This document shows positions 1 through 7,500 of a stretch of DNA of 64,000 bases, piece after piece. A program made the translations under genes and the position numbers. Position 1 is the first letter of the stretch. Every line of letters begins with the position of its first letter. The DNA is from Bacillota bacterium (GTDB lineage Bacteria > Bacillota > Clostridia > Oscillospirales > Ruminococcaceae): NCBI GenBank assembly GCA_023429785.1, contig JAEZDD010000003.1, forward strand, positions 310,001 to 374,000. The letters run 5' to 3'. Under the pieces are notes generated by a model. The model was not told where the DNA came from and did no database searches. It worked only from the letters and a program-made list of their open reading frames with translations.

Positions 1-636
1 AAATCAACGGCATCTCAGCTCACCTCATTGAATTCATATGTTAATTATGCCAACTATCCAATCATGTGTATATTGATTCTTTCTGTCGGGCTTGTACTCT
101 TTTCAGTTAATCAGACTGATATCAAAAGGCGAAATCTTTGCTCACCCTTGAATCAAACTAAATTCAGTCTTCAGATTTTCTTCGGGAATATTTTCTTAAT
201 GCTCTTTGTATTTGCGCTCTTCGCCTTCTATGCATTTGTTATGTTCCCTCAAGCGGTAAAAACGACGAACGGATTATTGATGCTAATTAATATGTTGATT
301 ATTTCACTCGTTGCGCTATCTCTAAGCTTTATGATTGGCAACTTTGCAGGGAGACGGTCACTTCAACCTATCTGCAACACTCTATCACTCGGCTTCTGCT
401 TCCTCGGCGGTGCTTTTGTTCCTCAGGAGCTGTTAAGCGACTCTGTCAAAAATTTCGCATTAATCAACCCTGTATACTGGTTTATTAAGGCAAACAATGA
501 GATTATCACATTATCAAACTTCGATTTTGAAGACCTCAAGCCCGTCTATATAAATATGGGAATTGAGCTGATATACGCTATCGCATTCATAGCTATAACC
601 CTGTTAATTATCAAGCAAAAAAGAACAAAAAGCTAG
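1..636 (+). CDS. ABC-2 type transporter permease, 3' part
   Basis: This is the C-terminal part of a polytopic membrane protein; the frame is open to the first base of the window, so the true start lies upstream. About six hydrophobic segments are visible, including one near the phrase FLGGAFVPQELL, which is typical of ABC-2 permeases (exporters of drugs, polymers or peptides). The segment before the last helix carries a short extracytoplasmic stretch (INPVYWFIKANNE), also family-like. An ATPase partner would be expected upstream, outside the window. The gene ends in a strong hairpin shared with the convergent lipid kinase gene. The substrate cannot be told. Confidence 0.75.
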   Translation, partial: KSTASQLTSLNSYVNYANYPIMCILILSVGLVLFSVNQTDIKRRNLCSPLNQTKFSLQIFFGNIFLMLFVFALFAFYAFVMFPQAVKTTNGLLMLINMLIISLVALSLSFMIGNFAGRRSLQPICNTLSLGFCFLGGAFVPQELLSDSVKNFALINPVYWFIKANNEIITLSNFDFEDLKPVYINMGIELIYAIAFIAITLLIIKQKRTKS

Positions 637-641
637 CAAAA

Positions 642-680
642 AAACAGACTGTTCAGAAAATAATTCTGGGCAGTCTGTTT
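642..680. terminator. Bidirectional rho-independent terminator
   Basis: Perfect 10-bp stem AAACAGACTG/CAGTCTGTTT that continues inward through two G-T wobbles and a CAGAA/TTCTG stem. A-runs on the left and T-runs on the right let it work for both convergent genes. Confidence 0.9.
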
Positions 681-685
681 TTAAT

Positions 686-1639
686 TTATAGCTTTATCAT
701 TTCTTTTTGAATTTTTAGCGAGCTGCCTTTTGGAATAGAAAATAAAACCGCTTTGCCGACCGTGGATAGCTCCATTTTTTCCATGTTGAAAATTTCTCCG
801 TCAATACATACTTTCATTTGATTAAGCGGCTCAATGGTCACTGACGGTTGAGCTAAGTATGTAATCAGCCCCTTTGAATACTTTTCCTCAATATGCTCTC
901 CGACCTTATAGCGCCCGATTAAGGAAATGAAATCCAGCCTTGAAACCTTTTTAACCATCATGAGGTCAAGAAGCCCATCCTTTAAGTCCGATTTAGGGGA
1001 GGCACAAAAGCCCCCTCCGCAATAGCTCCCGTTCCCGACTGAAACGAGAAGGTATTCGCCACGATGCTCGGTTTTGTCAGAAAGCTTAGTTGAGAAGCCT
1101 TTCCCCATTCGCGAAAATAGAGTGATAATTATTCCGAGATAATAGGAAAATGAACCGGAAATAAGAGGCAGCCTTTTCAAATCCTGAATTTTTGCAGCAA
1201 CATCGCAGTCAAAGCCAATATTAATCATATTAATCGAATATGTAATTCTGCTGTCGGTTTTACAGCATATAAGGTCAATCGGCTCTGCGCTCCCCTCAAC
1301 CTGATTTTCAAGCTCAGAAAAAAACTCCTTATTATTAAAGCTCCTCACAAAATCGTTCCCCGTTCCAATGGGGATAACAGCAAGCTCCTTGTTCTTTGCT
1401 CCAAAAATGCCGTTGGTCGCCTCGCCAAGTGTTCCGTCCCCACCACAAGCATAAAATCTAATGAGTTCATCGGATTTTGAACGTTCCCTCACAAACCGCT
1501 CACAATCGCCGACACCAGTCGTTATGTAAATCTCCGCATCCAAGCCTTTTTGGCTGATAAAAGAATTCAATTTTGGGACAAGCTGCTTTCTCGCTTTATG
1601 CTTCCCCGCCATAGGATTAACAACGAAAATGTGACGCAT
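686..1639 (-). CDS. Diacylglycerol/lipid kinase family protein (YegS/BmrU type)
   Basis: Protein of 317 aa, the usual length for this family. It starts with the phosphate-binding phrase VVNPMAGK (residues 6-13) and has the hallmark GGDGT loop at about residues 66-70, followed by IPIGTGNDF, as in diacylglycerol kinase catalytic domains. Family members phosphorylate diacylglycerol or related lipids with ATP at the inner face of the membrane, recycling lipid released by envelope polymer synthesis. The ATG lies 6 nt after AAGGAGAG. The gene stands alone with a likely own promoter at 1718-1745. The exact lipid substrate is not predictable. Confidence 0.9.
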   Translation of the reverse strand: MRHIFVVNPMAGKHKARKQLVPKLNSFISQKGLDAEIYITTGVGDCERFVRERSKSDELIRFYACGGDGTLGEATNGIFGAKNKELAVIPIGTGNDFVRSFNNKEFFSELENQVEGSAEPIDLICCKTDSRITYSINMINIGFDCDVAAKIQDLKRLPLISGSFSYYLGIIITLFSRMGKGFSTKLSDKTEHRGEYLLVSVGNGSYCGGGFCASPKSDLKDGLLDLMMVKKVSRLDFISLIGRYKVGEHIEEKYSKGLITYLAQPSVTIEPLNQMKVCIDGEIFNMEKMELSTVGKAVLFSIPKGSSLKIQKEMIKL

Positions 1640-1717
1640 TCAAACTCTCCTTAATTAATACAAAAAATAATTATTTTACTCAAGCTATTTGTATAGTTAA
1701 TATAAAATACTTTTATA

Positions 1718-1745
1718 AGTATACATATTTTTGTTAAAAAAGCAA
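1718..1745 (-). promoter_or_regulatory. Putative sigma-A promoter of the lipid kinase gene
   Basis: On the minus strand TTGCTT is followed after 16 bp by TATACT, with TG just before the -10 box. It lies about 80 bp upstream of the start codon. Confidence 0.4.
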
Positions 1746-1833
1746 GATATCGCCATTGACTTCGGTGCATTTGACATAAAACTCTTTGATTATTTGTATA
1801 TATTTTTTCAAAAATTTCGATTTTCAGCATAAA

Positions 1834-1868
1834 ATTACTGGTGTAAAATATAAAATCACACCAGTAAT
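1834..1868 (-). terminator. Terminator of the trxB-trxA operon
   Basis: Perfect 11-bp stem ATTACTGGTGT/ACACCAGTAAT starting a few bases after the trxA stop codon, followed on the minus strand by a short T-rich stretch. Confidence 0.7.
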
Positions 1869-1873
1869 AATAA

Positions 1874-2185
1874 TCATAGTCCAAGCATTTTTATAATTGT
1901 GGCTTTGTTTTTCGCTCCGACTTCCTGCGTCACCAGCTTCCCGTCCTGCATTACTACAAGTGTCGGGATACTCATTACCTTGAAGGTTGACGCAAGCTCA
2001 GGCTCTTCATCAACATTCACCTTGCAAACCTTCGCCTTCCCGGCAAGCTCCTGTGAAATCTCATCTACAATAGGTCCGACCATTCTGCATGGTCCGCACC
2101 ATGGTGCCCAGAAATCTATAAGTACAGGAATATCTGACTTCATTGCCTCTTGTTCAAAATTTTCTTTTGTTAATTTTAGTGCCAT
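1874..2185 (-). CDS. trxA: Thioredoxin
   Basis: Thioredoxin of 103 aa with the canonical active site WCGPC (residues about 28-32, in FWAPWCGPCR) and the cis-proline loop MSIPTLVV. It reduces protein disulfides in the cytoplasm and is itself reduced by the product of the gene just upstream. I chose the ATG at 2185, giving MALKLTKENF, because it follows GAGGGAGA at good spacing and matches normal thioredoxin length. A longer reading would begin inside trxB. It is 19 bp downstream of trxB and clearly cotranscribed. The terminator at 1834-1868 closes the operon. Confidence 0.97.
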   Translation of the reverse strand: MALKLTKENFEQEAMKSDIPVLIDFWAPWCGPCRMVGPIVDEISQELAGKAKVCKVNVDEEPELASTFKVMSIPTLVVMQDGKLVTQEVGAKNKATIIKMLGL

Positions 2186-2204
2186 AATAATCTCCCTCTC
2201 ATTT

Positions 2205-3068
2205 TTATTTTGTTGATTGCTTAATATATTTAACCATGCCTTTTGAAGCATGAGCTCCGTCTGAGACCGCCTTTGATACCTGCAAAAACCCGCCTATTGC
2301 ATCCCCCGCTGAAAAAAGCCCGTCAACATTAGTCATGAAGTCTTCATCAACTATTATGTCGTCTTTTTCAACAAATACTCCCATTTTGAGTGCGAAATCT
2401 GAAGCTGATGCCGTCCCGATTGCAACGAAAACCCCGTCAAGCGGATACTGCGTTTCTCCGGCCAAAATTCCTGTTACCTTATCCTCGCCGATAATCTTGT
2501 TAATTTTTTCATTAACTATCTTAATATCCTGTGGGAATTTTGAGCTTTCTATTTTTTCACCATTAGTGAAAAGTGTAATATCCTTTGAAAAAGCTGTCAG
2601 CTCGTGAAGCTCCTCCGCCGCAAAGTCACCGTTGCCGATAACGCCGAGCTTTTTATTCCTATAAAAGAAGCCGTCGCATACAGCACAAAAGCTAATCCCT
2701 TTCCCCTTTAATTCTTCAAAGCCCTCTATATCAATTTTAATTCTGGCTTTCCCTGTTGCAATTAAAACAGACTTGCTTTCATAAGTTTTGGTGGTTGTTT
2801 TTATTATAAAATCATTTTCCTTAGTGATATTAACAACTTCTTCAGTGATTATTTCGATGCCGAGCTTCTGTGCCTGAGCTATTCCCTTCTCGACTAAGTC
2901 CTTTCCAGAAAGAGGAACCTCAAAGCCATAATAATTCTCGATTTTCTCGCTTTTTTCAAGTGAGCCTAGCCCTTTCCCGATTACAACAACGTCAAGCCCC
3001 GCTCTTTTAAGATATATTGCCGCCGAAATACCCGCCGGTCCTTTTCCTATTACTATTGCGTCTCTCAT
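2205..3068 (-). CDS. trxB: Thioredoxin reductase-like FAD disulfide oxidoreductase
   Basis: Flavoprotein of 287 aa. It has an FAD-binding GKGPAG at the N-terminus, the redox motif CAVC (about residues 131-134; CATC is usual), a second dinucleotide loop VIGNGDFAAEE and the C-terminal FAD motif SAGDA. It should reduce the thioredoxin encoded 19 bp downstream. The HRRxxxR motif that holds the NADPH 2'-phosphate in classical reductases is absent: after the second Rossmann strand the sequence is LFTNGEKIES. The electron donor may therefore be NADH or ferredoxin. The ATG follows a strong AAGGAGG. A Crp-type site lies upstream. Confidence 0.88.
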   Translation of the reverse strand: MRDAIVIGKGPAGISAAIYLKRAGLDVVVIGKGLGSLEKSEKIENYYGFEVPLSGKDLVEKGIAQAQKLGIEIITEEVVNITKENDFIIKTTTKTYESKSVLIATGKARIKIDIEGFEELKGKGISFCAVCDGFFYRNKKLGVIGNGDFAAEELHELTAFSKDITLFTNGEKIESSKFPQDIKIVNEKINKIIGEDKVTGILAGETQYPLDGVFVAIGTASASDFALKMGVFVEKDDIIVDEDFMTNVDGLFSAGDAIGGFLQVSKAVSDGAHASKGMVKYIKQSTK

Positions 3069-3089
3069 CTGTTCGACCTCCTTAATGCT

Positions 3090-3095
3090 ATTATA
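3090..3095 (-). promoter_or_regulatory. -10 element of the trxB promoter
   Basis: TATAAT on the minus strand, about 22 bp upstream of the trxB start. There is no good -35 box at 17 bp. The Crp-like palindrome at 3118-3130 lies where a class II activator would replace it. Confidence 0.5.
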
Positions 3096-3117
3096 TATAT
3101 TTTTTGGTTTTTGTTCT

Positions 3118-3130
3118 GTGACAAAATCAC
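3118..3130. promoter_or_regulatory. Putative Crp/Fnr-type operator
   Basis: Perfect palindrome GTGA-N5-TCAC (the Crp consensus has N6). It overlaps the stop codon of the Crp-family gene and is centred about 41 bp upstream of the start point implied by the -10 box at 3090-3095, the classical class II activation position. Confidence 0.5.
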
Positions 3131-3804
3131 TTACATAATTTTTCTAGTGATTTTCGATTTTCTATTCTTATGCTTCCCCTCGATAAGGATACTAATTCGT
3201 CGTTTGAAAAGTGCTTTAACAATCTTGTTATGACCTCTCTGGCTGTTCCTAAATCATTGGCAATGAATTCGTGAGTGAGAGTTAGCGTATCGGAATTTTC
3301 AAGAGCGGACTGTTCTATTAAAAAGCAGGCAAGTCTTTTCGCCGCCGAGCCAAAAACATACTGCTCAAAAACCCACATTACCTCTGAAAATCTCGCTGAA
3401 ACAAGCTCAAGTGAAAAATTCTTGACGTTCATATTGCTTTCACTGATTTTATTAAAAAAATATGTGGGAAGAACAAAAACACTTGTGTCCTTCTCCGCCT
3501 CTATATTAATTTCAAAATTAATATTCTTCATCATGCAGGATGCTGAAAGGATACAGGTATCAAAAGAAAGCAAGCGATACAGGCTGATTTCCTTCCCCTC
3601 GGGTGAATCGATGAAAGCCCTAAGCTGTCCTGTTTTTACTAGAACAAGACCAAGACATTCCTTTGACGAGCCATAAAGCTTTGTGCCTTTTTTATATGTG
3701 GTCAAAAAGGCATTGTTTTCTATTTCATTCTGTTCCTGCTTCGTCAATTTTCTCCAAAACGGAATATTTTCTGAAAAGAATACTATTTCTTCATGTGTCA
3801 GCAT
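3127..3804 (-). CDS. Crp/Fnr family transcriptional regulator
   Basis: Protein of 225 aa with an N-terminal cyclic-nucleotide-type beta-barrel (about residues 10-125), a dimerisation helix and a C-terminal winged helix-turn-helix (IANDLGTAREVITRLLKHF, about 185-203). No N-terminal Fe-S cysteine cluster of the Fnr kind is present. A CX5C pair (DTCILSASC) lies in the sensor barrel and could be a thiol switch. It sits directly upstream of trxB-trxA in the same direction, and a matching palindrome lies at its own 3' end, so I infer that it activates the thioredoxin genes. The ATG follows AAAGGGAG. Confidence 0.88.
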   Translation of the reverse strand: MLTHEEIVFFSENIPFWRKLTKQEQNEIENNAFLTTYKKGTKLYGSSKECLGLVLVKTGQLRAFIDSPEGKEISLYRLLSFDTCILSASCMMKNINFEINIEAEKDTSVFVLPTYFFNKISESNMNVKNFSLELVSARFSEVMWVFEQYVFGSAAKRLACFLIEQSALENSDTLTLTHEFIANDLGTAREVITRLLKHFSNDELVSLSRGSIRIENRKSLEKLCK

Positions 3805-3837
3805 AGCTTTCTCCCTTTTGAAATTATTTATTGGTTA

Positions 3838-3866
3838 ATTATATACTTTTTTTTGAACAAAGTCTA
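3838..3866 (-). promoter_or_regulatory. Promoter of the Crp-family gene
   Basis: TAGACT, 17-bp spacer, TATAAT on the minus strand, about 35 bp upstream of the start. It diverges from the plus-strand promoter at 3883-3911. Confidence 0.6.
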
Positions 3867-3882
3867 TTTTTTTTAAAATTTA

Positions 3883-3911
3883 TGAACATTTTTTCTGGAT
3901 TTTTATATAAT
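3883..3911 (+). promoter_or_regulatory. Promoter of the small membrane protein gene
   Basis: TGAACA, exact 17-bp spacer, TATAAT; the RBS AAAGAGGTG follows at 3924-3932. Confidence 0.6.
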
Positions 3912-3938
3912 GTATTATTTAGTAAAGAGGTGAAATTT

Positions 3939-4382
3939 ATGAGTTGCACTCCTAGAATCGAGGACTTACCGCAGGATGTCCAAAAAGTTCTCTGCACAAT
4001 AGATAAAGCACAACTTAATGTTATCTTTATAATAGCAGCACTTGTTATTTCTATATGTGCAGCAAACACTCAGAAAAAACAGGTTGTTTGTTCAGTAACA
4101 AACCCAGACAAGGCAAAATGCTTCAATCCATTCCCACAACAAATCATTGCCGCCATTATTATTTTAATTGCTTTATTATTCTTCTTTAATTTGTCCCGCA
4201 ATAATGTTTGTGAGAATACTGACAACACAAATCGTTCGCCTTCCTTCAACTTCTTCGCATGTATTCTTGCTGTTGCCGCCTGCATAGTTATATTCTATAA
4301 TATCATTTATTCAAATAACAGATTAAGATGCAAGCAGCTAAACGCAGGAATAACCAACCCGAACAACCGGTGCTCTGCATAA
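3939..4382 (+). CDS. Small Cys-containing membrane protein of unknown function
   Basis: I do not recognise a family. The start at 3939 (MSCTPRIEDL) follows AAAGAGGTG at proper spacing; an upstream ATG at 3831 would start inside the promoter. The 147-aa product has three predicted membrane helices, at about residues 26-45, 67-85 and 105-127. Between and after them are polar stretches containing paired cysteines (VVCSVTNPDKAKCF and a C-terminal RLRCKQLN...NRCSA). It is flanked by its own promoter and a strong terminator, so it is a monocistronic gene. The cysteines suggest an oxidising location or metal binding, but this is speculation. Confidence 0.65.
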   Translation: MSCTPRIEDLPQDVQKVLCTIDKAQLNVIFIIAALVISICAANTQKKQVVCSVTNPDKAKCFNPFPQQIIAAIIILIALLFFFNLSRNNVCENTDNTNRSPSFNFFACILAVAACIVIFYNIIYSNNRLRCKQLNAGITNPNNRCSA

Positions 4383-4386
4383 AAAT

Positions 4387-4414
4387 AAAAGTACCACCTT
4401 TTTGTGGTACTTTT
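4387..4414. terminator. Bidirectional terminator
   Basis: AAAAGTACCAC/GTGGTACTTTT, an 11-bp perfect stem with a T-rich loop, between two convergent genes. Confidence 0.9.
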
Positions 4415-4423
4415 ATGTATTGT

Positions 4424-5170
4424 CTATCTTTGTTGCGCGGTTGTGGTTCTTGGCGGACGTTGACCAGGCAGATAAAAGGTGACAAATCTGATTGACGATA
4501 AATCGCACACAATATATGTTTTCGAAACCTCTTCATACAAAACAATATATGCAGCACCCACAGAATTCAAAATGCCCTGTCTTTTTACTATCATATCTGT
4601 CCCGATGAGAAATTCAACGACAACAAATTCACCAACATTCTTCGAAAGTATTTGCTGAAGCGATCCTCTTAATCTATCGGCTTCTGATGCTGCCGGCGGG
4701 GGAACTATGAATTCTCTTTCCGGTCCGGTCGGTTGACTCGTTCCGTTGCCGGATTGACTTGTTCCGTTGCCGGATTGACTCGTTCCGTTTCCGGATTGAC
4801 TTGTTCCGTTGCCGGATTGGCTTGTTCCGTTGCCGGATTGACTTGTTCCGTTGCCGGACTGACTCGTTCCGTTGCCGGATTGGCTCGTTCCGTTGCCGGA
4901 CTGACTTGTTCCGTTTCCGGACTGACTTGTTCCGTTGCCGGATTGACTTGTTCCGTTGCCGGATTGACTTGTTCCGTTGCCGGATTGACTTGTTCCGTTT
5001 CTGGTTGTGCCCATTAAGGATTCGATTGTGGTTGTTCCTGTTCCGTAATTGAATTGGCTTGAATAACTATCCGTGCTCTCTATTACAGCTCGAGATAATT
5101 GACTTTGTGACTGACCTGTTGTATTTCTTGGCTGACCAAAAAAGCTTGACATTGGATCTGTTGTACTCAT
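4424..5170 (-). CDS. Spore coat-like protein with NGTSQSG heptapeptide repeats
   Basis: Protein of 248 aa in three parts: a Ser/Thr/Gln-rich N-terminus (1-57); 12 NGTSQSG repeats plus a final variant unit (58-about 148); and a C-terminal domain (about 165-232) with the phrases QQILSKNVGEFVVVEFLIG and CDLSSIRFVTFY. This last domain resembles small beta domains of GerQ-like and other clostridial spore coat proteins by pattern; I rate that link moderate. A coat role would suit a spore former, but no sporulation sigma promoter could be identified with confidence. The RBS is TAGGAGG. The low-complexity part would be Asn/Gly/Ser/Thr-rich, flexible and possibly glycosylated. Confidence 0.7.
   Translation of the reverse strand: MSTTDPMSSFFGQPRNTTGQSQSQLSRAVIESTDSYSSQFNYGTGTTTIESLMGTTRNGTSQSGNGTSQSGNGTSQSGNGTSQSGNGTSQSGNGTSQSGNGTSQSGNGTSQSGNGTSQSGNGTSQSGNGTSQSGNGTSQSGNGTSQPTGPEREFIVPPPAASEADRLRGSLQQILSKNVGEFVVVEFLIGTDMIVKRQGILNSVGAAYIVLYEEVSKTYIVCDLSSIRFVTFYLPGQRPPRTTTAQQR
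4727..4999 (-). repeat. Tandem 21-bp coding repeat, 13 units
   Basis: Thirteen consecutive 21-bp units, each encoding NGTSQ plus SG (the last has PTG), counted directly. Units differ only at synonymous positions such as GGC/GGA and AGT/AGC, which indicates recent expansion under selection for the peptide. The array is more GC-rich than its surroundings. Confidence 0.97.
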
Positions 5171-5360
5171 TAGCTACCTCCTACTTTTCTAAATATGCCC
5201 TTATGATGCAATAAATTCGATTGCCCCTATCCCTGAATAAAAATAAAGTGTATCAATTATACGAATAATTACAACTAAATTATATTCATACAAATAAGAA
5301 ATAATGCATAGAATTAATTTTAAACTTATTTTAGCTTTACTAACTTTTTCTTATAATTTA

Positions 5361-5369
5361 TGATATAAT
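5361..5369 (+). promoter_or_regulatory. Extended -10 promoter element
   Basis: TGATATAAT, a full extended -10, 35 bp upstream of the MBL-fold lipoprotein start; no clear -35 box. Confidence 0.5.
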
Positions 5370-5403
5370 TATTATGTGAAAATTTATTCGAAAGGATAAT
5401 TAT

Positions 5404-6297
5404 ATGAAACGAATATTAAAGCTTTGTTTTCCTTTGCTTATTTCTTTATGCTTGTTGCTTGCTACCTCCTGCACAAAATACGATAATTCAAGCTCCGGCT
5501 TAATATCTGATAACAGCCAGTTGGGGAATACATCAGATTATTCAAATGACGCATTAAAGGCTCATTATCTTGATGTCGGTCAGGGCGACAGTATCTTTTT
5601 AGAGCTTCCAAACAAAGAAACCATGCTCATCGATTCGGGGACCTTCGAGAATGCGGATAAAATTATCAAATACATAAAGGATTTAAAATACTCAAAAATT
5701 GATTATGTTGTGGGGACACACCCTCACGCTGACCATGTCGGCGCTCTCGCTGACGTTTTAAAGGCATTTGACATCGGGAAAATCTATATGCCCGATGCCA
5801 CGACGACCGGCTTCACCTATGAAAATCTTTTGAAAACAATAAAAGAAAAAGGGATGAAAATTACTAGGGCAAAGGCAGGGGTGAATATTTTTTCCGGCAA
5901 TGATTTCACAGCTGAAATGATTGCCCCTGTCAACGACAGCTATGATGATTTGAATAATTATTCGGCTGTTATAAAAATTACATATAAGGCTAAGACATTT
6001 TTATTCATGGGCGATGCCGAGACAAAATCCGAAGGCGAAATCACCGCTTCTGTTAAGGCGGATGTAATCAAAATCGGTCACCACGGGAGCTCAAGCTCGA
6101 CGAGCGTCAGCTTTTTAAAAAAGGTTTCGCCAAAATACGCCGTCATTTCCGTCGGCGCCGGCAATTCCTATGGTCACCCAACAAAACAAACTCTAGACAG
6201 GTTGAATTCTGTCGGCTGTCAGGTTTTTAGGACTGATTTGCTTGGGACGATTGTGATTTCCTCCGACGGCGAAAGCATTCACGTTAAGCATAAGTGA
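5404..6297 (+). CDS. ComEC/Rec2-like metallo-beta-lactamase lipoprotein
   Basis: Protein of 297 aa with a lipoprotein signal peptide ending at Cys23 (LLATSC) and a Ser/Asn-rich linker. An MBL-fold domain follows: HYLDVGQGDS opens it, THPHADH carries the metal ligands His106, His108, Asp110 and His111, and later come MGDAE, IGHHGS and SYGHPT. This is the layout of the soluble ComEC C-terminal domain, which degrades or handles DNA at the cell surface, but without the competence channel. Extracellular nuclease or phosphodiesterase activity is likely; the substrate is not known. RBS GAAAGGA; monocistronic. Confidence 0.85.
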   Translation: MKRILKLCFPLLISLCLLLATSCTKYDNSSSGLISDNSQLGNTSDYSNDALKAHYLDVGQGDSIFLELPNKETMLIDSGTFENADKIIKYIKDLKYSKIDYVVGTHPHADHVGALADVLKAFDIGKIYMPDATTTGFTYENLLKTIKEKGMKITRAKAGVNIFSGNDFTAEMIAPVNDSYDDLNNYSAVIKITYKAKTFLFMGDAETKSEGEITASVKADVIKIGHHGSSSSTSVSFLKKVSPKYAVISVGAGNSYGHPTKQTLDRLNSVGCQVFRTDLLGTIVISSDGESIHVKHK

Positions 6298-6338
6298 TTT
6301 TTCATCAAAGCGCTAATTATCCCCCATAATATATCCAC

Positions 6339-6379
6339 AAAAAAAGACACTGTTGCATTTCGCAGCTTTGTCTTTTTTT
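6339..6379 (+). terminator. Terminator after the MBL lipoprotein gene
   Basis: AAAAAAAGACA/TGTCTTTTTTT stem with an inner TGC/GCA pairing and a T-run. Confidence 0.8.
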
Positions 6380-6427
6380 AATAAAAACTCATTTTCTCTC
6401 ATATTAATTTATAAGAGGAGGGGTTTT

Positions 6428-7429
6428 ATGGATACTGAAAAGGACTTAGGGCTTGTTTTCTGTGGCGGCGGCGCAAAGGGCGCATACCAGATTGGCGTGT
6501 GGAAGGCTCTTAACAAATTAAAAATCACCCCGAAAATTAAAGCTGTTTCCGGGGCGTCAGTCGGCTCTTTAAACGCACTTTTATTTTGTCAGGAGAATTT
6601 TGAGCTTGCTCTTGATACATGGCTGAATGTTAAGGGAGATGATATGCTTTATACTGATGATAAAAAGAAAACGGTTTTAGAAAAAGAGATTAACTGCGCG
6701 TTCGGGAACTGTGAAGTATCCGAGCGGGCGACGAAAATCAAGCCCATTGTATTATTAAGCTTGGTTGCTCCCCCATTCATCCCGATTTTAACTTTATTCT
6801 CACCGATAATCAGACTTTTTTGTCGGGACTGCGCACTTAATTTTGAAAATCTTTCTCAGATTGTCAAGCTTTTAAGATACAGCATAATTAACGGCGGTTT
6901 TTTTTCTCAAGAAAAGCTGAGCAACATTATCGATAATATTTTGTTCATTTCAAATAATAAAAAGGGCATCACAGCTTTTGCGACGCTTTGCAAGGCGGGG
7001 GACATTGATGATTTCCTTTTTAAAAAAAATGTTGAGTACATAAATATTGTTAACAAAACGCCAAGCGAAACCCGTGAAATTGTCCTCGCTTCCTCCGCCT
7101 TGCCCATTATATATCCGAAAAGGAAAATTGATAACGATGAATATTTTGATGGCGGTTGGGCGGATAATACCCCTATTAAGCCGCTTTATGATTTAGGCTT
7201 TAAAAGCGTCATTGTTGTTTATCTTGAAAATAATAATCATAATAAAAAACAAAAGGATTTTTTAGAGGAGGAGAGAAGGTTCCCCGGGGTCAAAATTACC
7301 CGGATTATCCCAAACAATAATTTTAAGGACGGATTAATGGAAACATTAACCGTCACCCCCGAGCTAACAAGACAAAGAATAGAAATGGGATATAATGATG
7401 CGATGTCGCAGCTGTCGAAATACTTATAA
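6428..7429 (+). CDS. Patatin-like phospholipase family protein
   Basis: Protein of 333 aa. It shows the patatin set: oxyanion loop GGGAKGAY (13-20), nucleophile serine in GASVG (Ser44) and the dyad aspartate in DGGWADN (about Asp241). Such enzymes are cytoplasmic or membrane-associated Ser/Asp acyl hydrolases acting on phospholipids. A hydrophobic stretch at about residues 107-131 may touch the membrane. I start at 6428 (MDTEKDLG) because it follows AGAGGAGGGG and matches the family N-terminus; the earlier in-frame ATG at 6353 lies in the preceding terminator. Monocistronic. Confidence 0.9.
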   Translation: MDTEKDLGLVFCGGGAKGAYQIGVWKALNKLKITPKIKAVSGASVGSLNALLFCQENFELALDTWLNVKGDDMLYTDDKKKTVLEKEINCAFGNCEVSERATKIKPIVLLSLVAPPFIPILTLFSPIIRLFCRDCALNFENLSQIVKLLRYSIINGGFFSQEKLSNIIDNILFISNNKKGITAFATLCKAGDIDDFLFKKNVEYINIVNKTPSETREIVLASSALPIIYPKRKIDNDEYFDGGWADNTPIKPLYDLGFKSVIVVYLENNNHNKKQKDFLEEERRFPGVKITRIIPNNNFKDGLMETLTVTPELTRQRIEMGYNDAMSQLSKYL

Positions 7430-7430
7430 A

Positions 7431-7460
7431 AAAAGCCTGATGTATTTACATCAGGCTTTT
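7431..7460. terminator. Bidirectional terminator
   Basis: AAAAGCCTGATGT/ACATCAGGCTTTT, a 13-bp perfect stem with a 4-nt loop, between the patatin and PHP genes. Confidence 0.92.
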
Positions 7461-7500
7461 TCTCTGTGTGTGAAAGCGGTTCTTAATTCTATTTATGCAG

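Noticed and set aside
1651..1884. 77-aa open frame between the lipid kinase and trxA
   Set aside because: AT-rich translation with no RBS; it covers the terminator of trxBA and the kinase promoter.
4733..5052. Two plus-strand open frames rich in repeated Ser-Val-Ala-Gly-Leu and Phe-Arg-Cys units, and a CRISPR-like look
   Set aside because: They are antisense shadows of the NGTSQSG coding repeat; repeats are contiguous with no spacers, so this is not CRISPR.
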